34,802 nt of DNA from the NCBI RefSeq assembly GCF_900111175.1, contig NZ_FOGI01000001.1, forward strand, positions 447,382 to 482,183. Direction: 5' to 3'. The notes under the pieces were generated by a model that saw only the letters and a list, made by a program, of their open reading frames with translations, was not told the DNA's origin and did not search any database. Every line of letters starts with the position of its first letter. The stretch's first letter is position 1. This document shows positions 23,144 through 31,154 of this stretch, piece after piece. Both the position numbers and the translations under genes were made by a program. Origin of the DNA: Actinokineospora terrae (lineage in GTDB: Bacteria; Actinomycetota; Actinomycetes; Mycobacteriales; Pseudonocardiaceae).

Positions 23144-23749
23144 TTACGCCTTGGGCTCGCTCACGGCCTCCGCGACGGCCTTGGCCTCTTCGGTCGACGG
23201 TCCGGGCTGGGGCACGAAGGCGGTGCCGCGGTAGTAGCGCAGCTCCCGGATGGACTCGCGGATGTCGGCGAGCGCGCGGTGCGCGAGGCCCTTGTCCGGC
23301 TGGGCGTAGTAGACCCGCGGGTACCAGCGGCGGCACAGCTCCTTGATCGACGACACGTCGACCATCCGGTAGTGCAGGTGCGCGTCGAGCGCGGGCATGT
23401 CGCGGGCGATGAAGCCGCGGTCGGTGGCGATCGAGTTCCCGCACAGCGGCGCGACCCGCGCGTCCGGGACCCACTCGCGCACGTAGTCGAGGACCTGCCG
23501 CTCGGCGTCCTCGAGCGAGAGCGCCGACGCGCGGACCTCCTCGGTGAGCCCCGAGCGGGCGTGCATGTCCCGCACCACCTCGGGCATCGCGGCCAGGTGC
23601 TCGTCGTCGGCGTGGATGACCAGGTCGATCCCCTCGCCGAGGACGGTGAGCTCGGAGTCGGTCACCAGGGCGGCGATCTCGATCAGGGCGTCGCGCCCCA
23701 GGTCGAGCCCGGTCATCTCGCAGTCGATCCATACCAGCCGGTCGGTCAC
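23144..23749 (-). CDS. orn: Oligoribonuclease
   Basis: 201 aa from GTG 23749 ([16 protein letters not shown]). A 42-residue extension to 23875 is rejected because it is proline/alanine-rich and unrelated to the family. It is a DEDDh exonuclease with Asp9 and Glu11 ([10 protein letters not shown]), Asp in [11 protein letters not shown], and HxxxxD in [14 protein letters not shown]. It degrades 2-5-nt RNAs and pGpG, the linear product of cyclic di-GMP breakdown, which connects it in function with the diguanylate cyclase in this window. The C-terminal ~25 residues are an A/E/P-rich tail. TAAGCT lies 7 nt before the GTG. Confidence 0.96.
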   Translation of the reverse strand: MTDRLVWIDCEMTGLDLGRDALIEIAALVTDSELTVLGEGIDLVIHADDEHLAAMPEVVRDMHARSGLTEEVRASALSLEDAERQVLDYVREWVPDARVAPLCGNSIATDRGFIARDMPALDAHLHYRMVDVSSIKELCRRWYPRVYYAQPDKGLAHRALADIRESIRELRYYRGTAFVPQPGPSTEEAKAVAEAVSEPKA

Positions 23750-23756
23750 CTGCGGG

Positions 23757-23762
23757 AGCTTA
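23757..23762 (-). promoter_or_regulatory. -10 box for leaderless orn transcript
   Basis: TAAGCT on the minus strand is separated by 7 nt (CCCGCAG) from GTG 23749. There is no Shine-Dalgarno. Confidence 0.55.
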
Positions 23763-23891
23763 GTCCGATGGGGAATCGCCACCCGCGCGCTCACCCCGGT
23801 GGGCGCTGCCCGCGCGCCCGGTGCGCGCGGCGTTGGGCCGGTTGGAGTACGCCCTGTGGCGGGTTGCCCCGGCATGGATCACCCTGGTCGC

Positions 23892-25373
23892 ATGGGCAAG
23901 GACGTCGAGTCCACCGAGTTCACCAGGGCCGACCGCGCGCGGTTCCGGCAGAAGGTGCGCCGGTGCCTCGACGTGTTCGCGCAGATGCTCTCGGAGTCGC
24001 GCTTCGACGCCGACCGGCCGATGGCGGGCCTGGAGATCGAGCTGAACCTGGTCGACGGCACCGGCGACCCGGCGATGCGCAACGCGCAGGTGCTGGCCGC
24101 GATCTCGGACCCGGCGTTCCAGACCGAGCTGGGCCAGTTCAACATCGAGATCAACCTGGCGCCGCAGCGGCTGGGGCCGGGCGGGCTCGGCGCGTTCGAG
24201 CGGCTGGTGCGCGCGGACCTCAACGAGGCCGAGGCGAAGGCGGCGCGGTTGGACGCGCACATCGTGATGGTCGGCATCCTGCCCACCCTGCGCGCGCAGC
24301 ACACCAGCGCGGCGGCGCTGTCGGCGAACCCGCGCTACAAGCTGCTCAACGAGCAGGTCCTGGCCGCCCGCGGCGAGGACCTGGAGATCAACATCGGCGG
24401 GGTGGAGCGGCTGGTGGCCTCCGCCGACTCGATCGCCCCGGAGAGCGCGTGCACCAGCGTGCAGTACCACCTGCAGGTCGCCCCGGACGACTTCGCCCGG
24501 TTCTGGAACGCCAGCCAGGTGATCGCGGGCGTGCAGGTGGCGCTGGGGGCCAACGCCCCGTACCTGTTCGGCAAGCACCTGTGGGCCGAGACCAGGATCG
24601 CGCTGTTCGAGCAGGCCACCGACACCCGCCCGGACGAGCTCAAGGCCCAGGGCGTGCGGCCGAGGGTGTGGTTCGGCGACCGGTGGATCACCTCCATCTT
24701 CGACCTGTTCGAGGAGAACGCCCAGTACTACTCGGCGCTGTTGCCGCTGACCGACCCCGAGGACCCGGTCGAGGTCCTGGCCAGGGGCGACATCCCCGAG
24801 CTGCACGAGCTGCGGCTGCACAACGGCACCGTCTACCGCTGGAACCGGCCGATCTACGACGTGGTCAACGGCCGCCCGCACCTGCGGGTGGAGAACCGGG
24901 TGCTGCCCGCCGGGCCCTCGGTGGTCGACACCATGGCCAACGGCGCGCTGTACTTCGGCTTGGCCCGCGCGCTGGCCGACCAGGACCGTCCACTCTGGAC
25001 GCAGATGAGCTTCTCGGCCGCCGAGGACAACTTCCACGCCGCGGCCCGCAACGGCATCGACGCGCGGGTGTACTGGCCGGGGGTCGGCGAGGTCCCGGTG
25101 ACCGAGCTGGTGCTGCGCAGGCTGTTGCCGCTCGCGTACGAGGGCCTCGACGCGTGGGGTGTCGACCCGGCCGAGCGCGACCGGTTGCTCGGGGTGATCG
25201 AGCAGCGGTGCCTGACCGGCCGCAACGGCGCCACCTGGCAGGTGGAGACCGTGCGCGCGCTGGAGGAGTCGACGTCGGTCGACCGGCTCCAGGCGCTGCG
25301 CGAGATGGTGCGCCGGTACCGCGAGCACATGCACACCAACGAGCCGGTGCACACCTGGCCGATCAGTCCCTGA
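23892..25373 (+). CDS. GCS2-family glutamate-cysteine ligase-like protein
   Basis: 493 aa from ATG 23892 (MGKDVESTEFTRADRARFR). ATG 23874 would add six residues, and longer starts overlap the orn promoter. It belongs to the GCS2/YbdK carboxylate-amine ligase fold: GLEIELNLVDGTGDP (glutamate and Mg-binding acidic residues), QFNIEINLAPQRL, and CTSVQYHLQV with YLFGKHLWAETRIALFEQ. The family joins glutamate to an amine using ATP. Whether this member makes gamma-glutamylcysteine for mycothiol-type thiol metabolism or another product is not evident; mycothiol synthesis itself does not need this step. Its 3' end overlaps the convergent PH-domain gene by 11 bp. Confidence 0.85.
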   Translation: MGKDVESTEFTRADRARFRQKVRRCLDVFAQMLSESRFDADRPMAGLEIELNLVDGTGDPAMRNAQVLAAISDPAFQTELGQFNIEINLAPQRLGPGGLGAFERLVRADLNEAEAKAARLDAHIVMVGILPTLRAQHTSAAALSANPRYKLLNEQVLAARGEDLEINIGGVERLVASADSIAPESACTSVQYHLQVAPDDFARFWNASQVIAGVQVALGANAPYLFGKHLWAETRIALFEQATDTRPDELKAQGVRPRVWFGDRWITSIFDLFEENAQYYSALLPLTDPEDPVEVLARGDIPELHELRLHNGTVYRWNRPIYDVVNGRPHLRVENRVLPAGPSVVDTMANGALYFGLARALADQDRPLWTQMSFSAAEDNFHAAARNGIDARVYWPGVGEVPVTELVLRRLLPLAYEGLDAWGVDPAERDRLLGVIEQRCLTGRNGATWQVETVRALEESTSVDRLQALREMVRRYREHMHTNEPVHTWPISP

Positions 25374-26829
25374 CCAGGAACTGCCCGATCAGGTCCGGGA
25401 GTGCCGCGTCGGCGAGGTCGAGGCCTTGGTCGTCGCCGACGTCGAGCACCGCGTAGCCGCTAGAGCCCGCCGCGGTGATCGCGGTGAGGGTGAACACGCG
25501 AGCACGTCGCTGGAATAGCGTGCGCGTGATCTTCCAGCCGATGATGCCGTTGCGGCGTAGCGCCACTGTGCTGCGGTCCAGCGAACCGGAGCGGGCGACG
25601 AGGTAGTCCTCTGTGAGGGTGTGGCCCAGGTTGCGGTAACGGTCCAGGCCGAGCGCGACGGACACCGGGATCAGCACGGTCGCGGTGATCCACGGCCAAT
25701 CGGGCCAGTTCGCCGTTTCGGCCAACGCCAGCAGGATGGCGGCAAGCGCGACCGTTGGCACTACCGCGCGCACGATCCTGCGAACCTTGGCGCGTGCGGG
25801 GTGCTGGGCGAGTGTCGCGGAAGTAGGGGGCTCGTTGGTAGCTAGGACGTCGGCGGTGACGCGGTCCGCTTCGGTGCGTGGAGCCGGGGGAAGCAAGAGG
25901 CTGCTACCCCCAACCTTGTTCAGGCCTGTTGTCACGGCGGTAACCCGTGCGCCCTTGCCCGCGCGCAGCAGCAGCGGTTCGTGCAAGACCGCACCGCGCA
26001 GCCGCTTCTCCTCGATGGACACCGAGCGGGTCGTGAGGAGACCGCGGCGCACCCGGACGGTCCCGTCTGGTTGACGGGTCAGCCGGTAGTCGTGGTTCTG
26101 CAAGAGGTACCCGGCCAGCGACGCCAGCACGGACAGCACGATCACGAACACGGCCGCCACCGGCACGACCCGCAGCGGGTTCGCGTGGCTGACCCAGCCG
26201 AAGATCTCGCGGATAGCGCCAACCTCGGAGAACCGGAAGTCGAGCTCACTGGCCAGGTTCATGACGAAGCCCACCACGATGCCGATCGAGATGAACCCCG
26301 ACACCGTTAGCGGCGCGTAGCGGTACCAGCGCTTGTCGAGCCGAGCGATCGAGACGCCCTCGTCGTTCTCGTCCTCGGTCTGCGCGACCTTGCGGAGTAG
26401 GGCCTGCCGCAGCCGCTCAGCCTCAGCGGCGGTGACAGCGTCAAGCGTGACGGTCCCCTCACCGGGCGTGCGTTCCTGTTGCCCGGTACCGACACGCACG
26501 GCGGATAGGCCGAACGCGCGGTGCCCGAGCTTGGCCGTGAGGTCGACTGTGCGGATCCGGTCGCGCGGGATCGACCGGCGTTGCCGGAACACCACGCCCT
26601 TGTGCAGCTCGACCTGGGTCTCGGTGATGCGGTACTTGGTGGTCAGCCAGGACAGCAGGCCGTAGCCGATGATCAGCCCGACCACGCTCGCGCTGGTGAC
26701 CACCCGCCAGGTGTCGAAGTTGCCGAAGAACACCAGCGCGGCCAGCGGCGGCAGCAGCCCGATCAGCTCGTTGAGCGGCCGCACCACGATCATCCTCGGG
26801 TCCAGCCGCCCCCACTCGGGTGCGCTCAC
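25363..26829 (-). CDS. Bacterial PH-domain membrane protein (YdbT-like)
   Basis: 488 aa from GTG 26829 (MSAPEWGRLDPRMIVVRPLNEL); the start overlaps the upstream stop in GTGA. It contains three bPH_2 (DUF304) units. The first is after LSWLTTKYRITETQVELHKGVVFRQRRSIPRDRIRTVDL. The second is at NHDYRLTRQPDGTVRVRRGLLTTRSVSIEEKRLRG. The third is at DYLVARSGSLDRSTVALRRNGIIGWKIT. They are separated by three pairs of membrane segments, as in B. subtilis YdbT. Its partner YdbS-like gene is directly upstream. In B. subtilis ydbS/ydbT are controlled by SigW and protect against some bacteriocins; that role here is inference. Confidence 0.9.
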   Translation of the reverse strand: MSAPEWGRLDPRMIVVRPLNELIGLLPPLAALVFFGNFDTWRVVTSASVVGLIIGYGLLSWLTTKYRITETQVELHKGVVFRQRRSIPRDRIRTVDLTAKLGHRAFGLSAVRVGTGQQERTPGEGTVTLDAVTAAEAERLRQALLRKVAQTEDENDEGVSIARLDKRWYRYAPLTVSGFISIGIVVGFVMNLASELDFRFSEVGAIREIFGWVSHANPLRVVPVAAVFVIVLSVLASLAGYLLQNHDYRLTRQPDGTVRVRRGLLTTRSVSIEEKRLRGAVLHEPLLLRAGKGARVTAVTTGLNKVGGSSLLLPPAPRTEADRVTADVLATNEPPTSATLAQHPARAKVRRIVRAVVPTVALAAILLALAETANWPDWPWITATVLIPVSVALGLDRYRNLGHTLTEDYLVARSGSLDRSTVALRRNGIIGWKITRTLFQRRARVFTLTAITAAGSSGYAVLDVGDDQGLDLADAALPDLIGQFLVRD

Positions 26830-27323
26830 GTCGCGTCCCCCGGCGTGGCCTGGGTGGTCGCGGCCAGTTCCTCGACCACCCGCGCGGCCACGTCGGCGTC
26901 CAGGTTCTCGATCGTCACCGGGCCCTGGGCCGACGCGGTGGTGACGGTGATCGTCGACAGCTTGAGCAACTGCTGCAACGGTCCCCGCGCGGTGTCGACG
27001 GTCTGGATGCGGGAGATCGGGGCGAGCCGCCACTCCTGGGAGACCCAACCGCTCCTGGTGAAAACCGCGTCGGCGGTGGTTTCCCAGCGGTGCACCCGGT
27101 AGCGCCACCTGGGCATCACGGCTGTGTGCACTACCCCGATCACGGCGGCCGCGACGAGTGTCACCCGTAGCCACCTGGGCGCCCCGTCCACCACCAGCAG
27201 CGCCACTGCCTCCGCCCCGACGACCACCACCCAGAAGATCGCCGCGCGCAGCGTCCACAGCAGAACCGCGCGCTTGCTGACCAGGTTCGCGGGCGCCCGC
27301 AACCGCCACTCCGACTCACTCAC
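26826..27323 (-). CDS. Bacterial PH-domain membrane protein (YdbS-like)
   Basis: 165 aa from GTG 27323. Two adjacent membrane segments (LLWTLRAAIFWVVVVGAEAVALLVV and RVTLVAAAVIGVVHTAVM) precede one bPH_2 domain (YRVHRWETTADAVFTRSGWVSQEWRLAPISRIQTVDTARGPLQQLLKLSTITVTT). This is the standard YdbS arrangement and length. It is coupled to the YdbT-like gene by a 4-nt overlap, so the two are one operon and probably one complex. CAGACT lies 7 nt before the GTG, one mismatch from a leaderless -10 pattern. Confidence 0.9.
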   Translation of the reverse strand: MSESEWRLRAPANLVSKRAVLLWTLRAAIFWVVVVGAEAVALLVVDGAPRWLRVTLVAAAVIGVVHTAVMPRWRYRVHRWETTADAVFTRSGWVSQEWRLAPISRIQTVDTARGPLQQLLKLSTITVTTASAQGPVTIENLDADVAARVVEELAATTQATPGDAT

Positions 27324-27504
27324 GGTGCCCAGTCTGCCCGGACCGGCCGTCCCTCGACGTCCGACTCGGGTATCACCGCGCGATCACCCGGACCGGGCGC
27401 CGTGTCGCATGTTGGCGAGTAACCGGTCGCGCTCGGGTATGGGGACATTCTGAGATCACGTCACTTTTGTCGTCACGTGTCGTTACCGTCCGCGTCATCA
27501 CCTA

Positions 27505-27524
27505 GTCGGGTTCGTCGACCCGAC
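27505..27524. promoter_or_regulatory. Inverted repeat before the small conserved gene
   Basis: GTCGGGT-TCGTCG-ACCCGAC, a perfect 7-bp inverted repeat, lies 29 nt upstream of GTG 27553. TACCGT (27484-27489) just before it could be a -10 box. It could be an operator or a 5' leader hairpin. Confidence 0.4.
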
Positions 27525-27552
27525 GGCGGCGTGGTTGGAGAGGTTGGTGCGG

Positions 27553-27750
27553 GTGAACAACCACCGGGAGTGGTCGGTCGGCTGTCGCGATATCGCAGGT
27601 AGGCGCCGGGACGTGACCGTGTTCGTACGGGGTGGGCGGGTGGTGCTGGTGGCGCCGCCGGGGGAGACGGCGGTGTTCTCGCCGTTGGACGTGGGCAGGC
27701 TGCGGGCCGCGCTGCGCGACGCCGTGGTGGACGCCACGGTCGAGGAGTAA
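27553..27750 (+). CDS. Small conserved actinobacterial protein
   Basis: 65 aa from GTG 27553, with GGAGAGG (27537-27543) upstream. GTG 27547 and TTG 27535 are alternatives that add 2 or 6 residues. It begins MNNHREWSVGCRDIAGRRRD and continues with VTVFVRGGRVVLVAPPGETAVFSPLDVGRLRAALRDAVV. The GGRVVLVAPPGETAVFSPLDVGRLR segment resembles small proteins found in many copies in Pseudonocardiales, often beside regulators. I recall no function. The predicted fold is a short beta hairpin followed by a helix. Confidence 0.7.
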   Translation: MNNHREWSVGCRDIAGRRRDVTVFVRGGRVVLVAPPGETAVFSPLDVGRLRAALRDAVVDATVEE

Positions 27751-27755
27751 CTCTT

Positions 27756-27771
27756 CCTACTTTGGAGTAGG
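27756..27771. promoter_or_regulatory. Palindrome upstream of the acyl-CoA reductase-like gene
   Basis: CCTACT-TTGG-AGTAGG is a perfect 6-4-6 inverted repeat between the small gene and ATG 27806. Its size suits a TetR-type operator. CAGACT at 27778-27783 could be a -10. Confidence 0.4.
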
Positions 27772-27805
27772 TACTGGCAGACTCCGTGCCCGAGGAGGCA
27801 CAGCG

Positions 27806-29722
27806 ATGGCAACCTACTTCGTCACCGGCGCCACCGGGTTCCTCGGCCGCAGGCTGGTCGAGCGGCTGGTGGCCCGGCCGGGCACGAGCGCGGTGCACGT
27901 GCTCGTGCGGCAGCGGTCGGTGGACCGGTTCACCGCGGCGGCCCGGCACTGGAGCCGCCCCGACCTGGTCGTCCCGGTCATCGGCGATCTCGGGGAACCT
28001 GGTCTCGGCGTGGCGGTCGGGGCGTTGTCCGGCGCGGTCGACCACGTCGTCCACCTGGGTGCGGTGTACGACTTCACCGCGCCGGAGGCCGACAACCAGC
28101 GGGCGAACGTCGATGGCACCCGGCACGCCCTGGAGTTCGCCGAGGCGGTCGGCGCGGGCTTGTTCCACCACGTGTCCTCGATCGCCGTCGCGGGCGACCA
28201 CCGGGGCCGCTTCACCGAACGGGACTTCGACCTCGGGCAGCGGCACCACTCGCCGTACCACGCGACCAAGTTCGCGGCCGAGCGCCTTGTCCGGGAACAG
28301 GACCGCGTGCCGTTCCGCGTGTATCGCCCCGCCGCGGTCGTGGGCGACTCGCGCACCGGCGAGATGGACAAGGTCGACGGCCCTTACTACTTCCTGCCCG
28401 TCTTGACCCGTCTGGCGCGGTTGCCCAAGGCGCTTCCCTTGGTGCTACCGAACTTGGGTGGCACCAACGTCGTTCCCGTCGACTACGTCGTGGACGCCAT
28501 GACCCAGCTCATGCACGCCGACGCGCCCTCGGGCACGACCTATCACCTCACGCACAACGGCAAGCAGCGCGTCACGGATGTCTTCAATGCGCTAGCGGCA
28601 GCCGTTGGGGCGCCCCGGGTTCGTGCGAGCCTGCCTGTCAGATTGCCTCGGTTGCGGGCTACCAGGCCAGTTCCCGCCGCGGTGCTCAACGAGTTGGGCG
28701 TACCGGCCGAGGTTCTCCCGCACCTGGATCTACCGACTGTGTTCGACTCGACGGCGACTGTTGAAGCCCTCGGCGGCATAGAGCCGCCAGGCTTCGCCTC
28801 TTACGCTGACGTCTTGGTCCGCTACTGGGCAGAACACCTTGACCCCGAGCGCGCCTGGCGTAACTCGCACTCCTTGCGGGGTAAGCGAATCGTCATCACC
28901 GGAGCCTCTAGCGGTATCGGCCGTGCGACGGCTCTCGCGGTGGGGGAGCGCGGGGCGATCGTGTTGCTCGTCGCGCGCAGGCAGGCCGAACTGGAAGAGG
29001 TACGCGCCGAGATCGAGCAAGGTGGCGGTACCGCGTCGGTCCACCCCTGCGACCTGACCGACTCGGACGCGGTCGACGCCCTGGTCAAGGACCTCGGTGT
29101 CGTCGACATGCTGGTCAACAACGCGGGCCGCTCGATCCGCCGCGCCGTCCACCTCTCCGTCGACCGCCTTCATGACTACGAACGCACCATGGCGCTGAAC
29201 TACTTCGCGCCACTACGACTCACCCTCGGCCTGCTCCCGGGTATGCGCGCTAGAGGCTTCGGGCGGATCGTGAACGTCACGACCATGGGGTTGCAGACAG
29301 ACACACCGCGCTTCTCCGCCTACCTCGCGTCGAAAGCAGCCCTAGAGGCCTTCGGGCGCGCGGCAGGTCGAGAGCTGCTCACCGACGGCGTCATCACCTG
29401 CGCAGTCCGCATGCCATTGGTCCGCACACCGATGATCCGCGCCACCGACGCGTACAAGGCCATCCCCGCCACCTCGCCCCAGTCCGCCGCCAAGCTCGTC
29501 CTGCGCGCGCTGACCAGCGAGACCGAGGTCGTCCAGCGGTCCGAGGGCCTGGCCATGGAGCTACTGCGGGTGCTCGCGCCCGGCCTGGCCCGCCAGGTCC
29601 TCAACCTCGCCTACCGGCTCACCGGCGAGTCCGCCCCCGAGGCCAGGACCCGCCCCGAGCGCCCCCTGCCCGTCCTCGCCACCGCCCTCGTCCGCCCGCT
29701 CTGGCGCGGGCTGCGGCGCTGA
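27806..29722 (+). CDS. Two-domain SDR, fatty acyl-CoA reductase-like (AcrA1-like)
   Basis: 638 aa from ATG 27806, with GAGGAGG upstream. The N-terminal extended SDR (1-~345) has TGATGFLG (7-14), a Ser124-region VSSIAVAG and Tyr151/Lys155 (SPYHATK). This is the family that reduces long-chain acyl-CoA or acyl-ACP. The C-terminal classical SDR (~358-590) has TGASSGIG (365-372), NNAG (438-441) and Tyr506/Lys510 (SAYLASK). Its usual catalytic Ser is Thr (VTTMG, 492-495). The fusion and length match mycobacterial AcrA1 (Rv3391). Expected role: reduction of fatty acyl thioesters to aldehyde or alcohol with NADPH; substrate unproven. The last 162 bp overlap, antisense, the tail of the next gene. Confidence 0.9.
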   Translation: MATYFVTGATGFLGRRLVERLVARPGTSAVHVLVRQRSVDRFTAAARHWSRPDLVVPVIGDLGEPGLGVAVGALSGAVDHVVHLGAVYDFTAPEADNQRANVDGTRHALEFAEAVGAGLFHHVSSIAVAGDHRGRFTERDFDLGQRHHSPYHATKFAAERLVREQDRVPFRVYRPAAVVGDSRTGEMDKVDGPYYFLPVLTRLARLPKALPLVLPNLGGTNVVPVDYVVDAMTQLMHADAPSGTTYHLTHNGKQRVTDVFNALAAAVGAPRVRASLPVRLPRLRATRPVPAAVLNELGVPAEVLPHLDLPTVFDSTATVEALGGIEPPGFASYADVLVRYWAEHLDPERAWRNSHSLRGKRIVITGASSGIGRATALAVGERGAIVLLVARRQAELEEVRAEIEQGGGTASVHPCDLTDSDAVDALVKDLGVVDMLVNNAGRSIRRAVHLSVDRLHDYERTMALNYFAPLRLTLGLLPGMRARGFGRIVNVTTMGLQTDTPRFSAYLASKAALEAFGRAAGRELLTDGVITCAVRMPLVRTPMIRATDAYKAIPATSPQSAAKLVLRALTSETEVVQRSEGLAMELLRVLAPGLARQVLNLAYRLTGESAPEARTRPERPLPVLATALVRPLWRGLRR

Positions 29723-30901
29723 CGGCCGCATCAGCGCGAACGTCGCGATCCCGCCCACCGACAGCACCGCGATCACCACCGCCATCGGCAGCGCCGTGCT
29801 CCCGCCACCCAGCCCCACCAGCGGCGAGGCGATCCCGCCGATGACGAACTGCAGCACGCCGATCAACGCCGACGCCGCGCCCGCGTCCCGCCCGTGGTCG
29901 GCCAGCGCCAACGCCGTCGAGTTCGGACTGATCATCCCGACGCAGGCCACGGACACGAACAGCGCCACGAGCAGCCACCACAGCCCCAGGCCCCACACCA
30001 CCGCGGCCAGCACCCCGAGCCCGCCGACCGCCGCCACCACCAGCCCGGCCACCAGCAGCGCCCGCGGCGCGAACCAGCGCAGCAGCAGCGAGTTCAGCTG
30101 CGCGACCAGCACGATTCCCAGCGCGTTCGCCCCGAACACCAGGCTGTACTGCTGCGGGCTCAACCCGTGGATGTCCTGGAGCACGAACGACGAGCCCGAG
30201 ATGTAGGCGAACATCGAGGCCAGCACGCACCCGGCCGACACCGCGTACGCCACGAACCCGCGGTCGGACCCGATCCTGGCGTAAGCGCGCAGCGTGCGGC
30301 GCAGGTCGGCCTTCCCGCGGTACTGCCTCGGCAGCGTCTCCGGCAGCCACAGCAGCGTCGCCACCATCAGCAGCGCGCCGAGCACGGCGAGCACCACGAA
30401 GATCCCCGACCACGACGTCCAGCGCAGCACCTGCCCGCCGATGATCGGCGCCAGCATCGGCCCCAGCCCGTTGACCAGCATCAACGCCGAGAAGAAGCGG
30501 GCCATCGCCGCCCCGGAGAACAGGTCGCGCACCGCGGCCCTGGCGATCACCACCCCGGCCGAGGCCGCGACACCCTGCGCGAACCGCAGTACCACCAGCG
30601 GGTACACCGAAGGGGCGAGCGCGCACGCCAGCGAGCTGACCACGTACAGCCCCAGCCCCATCAGCAGCGGCCACCGCCTGCCCCGCGAGTCCGACCACGG
30701 ACCGGCCACCACCTGGCCGACGGCCAGCCCGATCATGAAGGTGGTCAGCGTCAGCTGCACGGGTGCCGGACCGGTGCCCAGACTGGCCGCGAGCTCGGGG
30801 AACGCGGGCAGGTACATGTCGATGGACAGCGGGCCGAAGGTCGACAGGCCGCCCAGGATCAGCGCGAGGCGGACCCTGCTGGGCGCGGGCGGGGCGGACA
30901 T
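29561..30901 (-). CDS. Bcr/CflA-type MFS multidrug exporter
   Basis: 446 aa from ATG 30901. Twelve membrane segments, with the Bcr/CflA start RLALILGGLSTFGPLSIDMYLPAFPELAASLG and the MFS motif GPWSDSRGRRWPLLMG. VVIARAAVRDLFSGAAMARFFSALMLVNGLGPMLAPIIGG is typical of drug exporters. It should expel drugs against a proton gradient. After residue ~392 the remaining ~54 residues are a G/E-rich low-complexity tail (ERADEGGGEDGQGALGAGPG) encoded antisense to the end of the reductase gene. TAGAAT ends 6 nt before the ATG and no ribosome site is seen, so a leaderless mRNA is likely. Confidence 0.9.
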   Translation of the reverse strand: MSAPPAPSRVRLALILGGLSTFGPLSIDMYLPAFPELAASLGTGPAPVQLTLTTFMIGLAVGQVVAGPWSDSRGRRWPLLMGLGLYVVSSLACALAPSVYPLVVLRFAQGVAASAGVVIARAAVRDLFSGAAMARFFSALMLVNGLGPMLAPIIGGQVLRWTSWSGIFVVLAVLGALLMVATLLWLPETLPRQYRGKADLRRTLRAYARIGSDRGFVAYAVSAGCVLASMFAYISGSSFVLQDIHGLSPQQYSLVFGANALGIVLVAQLNSLLLRWFAPRALLVAGLVVAAVGGLGVLAAVVWGLGLWWLLVALFVSVACVGMISPNSTALALADHGRDAGAASALIGVLQFVIGGIASPLVGLGGGSTALPMAVVIAVLSVGGIATFALMRPSAPQPAPERADEGGGEDGQGALGAGPGLGGGLAGEPVGEVEDLAGQAGREHPQ

Positions 30902-30907
30902 CCGCTG

Positions 30908-30913
30908 ATTCTA
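30908..30913 (-). promoter_or_regulatory. -10 box for leaderless Bcr/CflA transporter transcript
   Basis: TAGAAT on the minus strand is followed by 6 nt and ATG 30901. It is the closest of this group to the TATAAT consensus. Confidence 0.55.
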
Positions 30914-31035
30914 TGAATGCCGAACCGGGATCCGTGAGCCTCGAGGGCGCCGGTAGGACGAACACCACGTGGCGGTGCGTAGTCACGCGTGCGGGTGAGG
31001 CGATGCGGCCACTCGGGTGTGGTTGACGGTAAACG

Positions 31036-31050
31036 GGTGAACTCTTCACC
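31036..31050. promoter_or_regulatory. Palindrome upstream of the TPR membrane protein
   Basis: GGTGAA-CTC-TTCACC is a perfect 6-3-6 inverted repeat 105 nt before ATG 31155. TTGACG (31023-31028) overlaps its approach. It could be an operator in the promoter of either neighbouring gene. Confidence 0.4.
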
Positions 31051-31154
31051 TGGGCGGAGGACACTGGGGTAGCCATTCGTGACCGGGTCGCGCGCGTCGC
31101 CGCTGATCCGACCGGCGGCTTGACACACTGGAGGTCGAGGAGCGGGAGGGTGCC

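Noticed and set aside
23279..25456. 725-aa plus-strand ORF over orn and the GCS2 gene
   Set aside because: Shadow frame of composition R/G/A/P, crossing two real genes on opposite strands.
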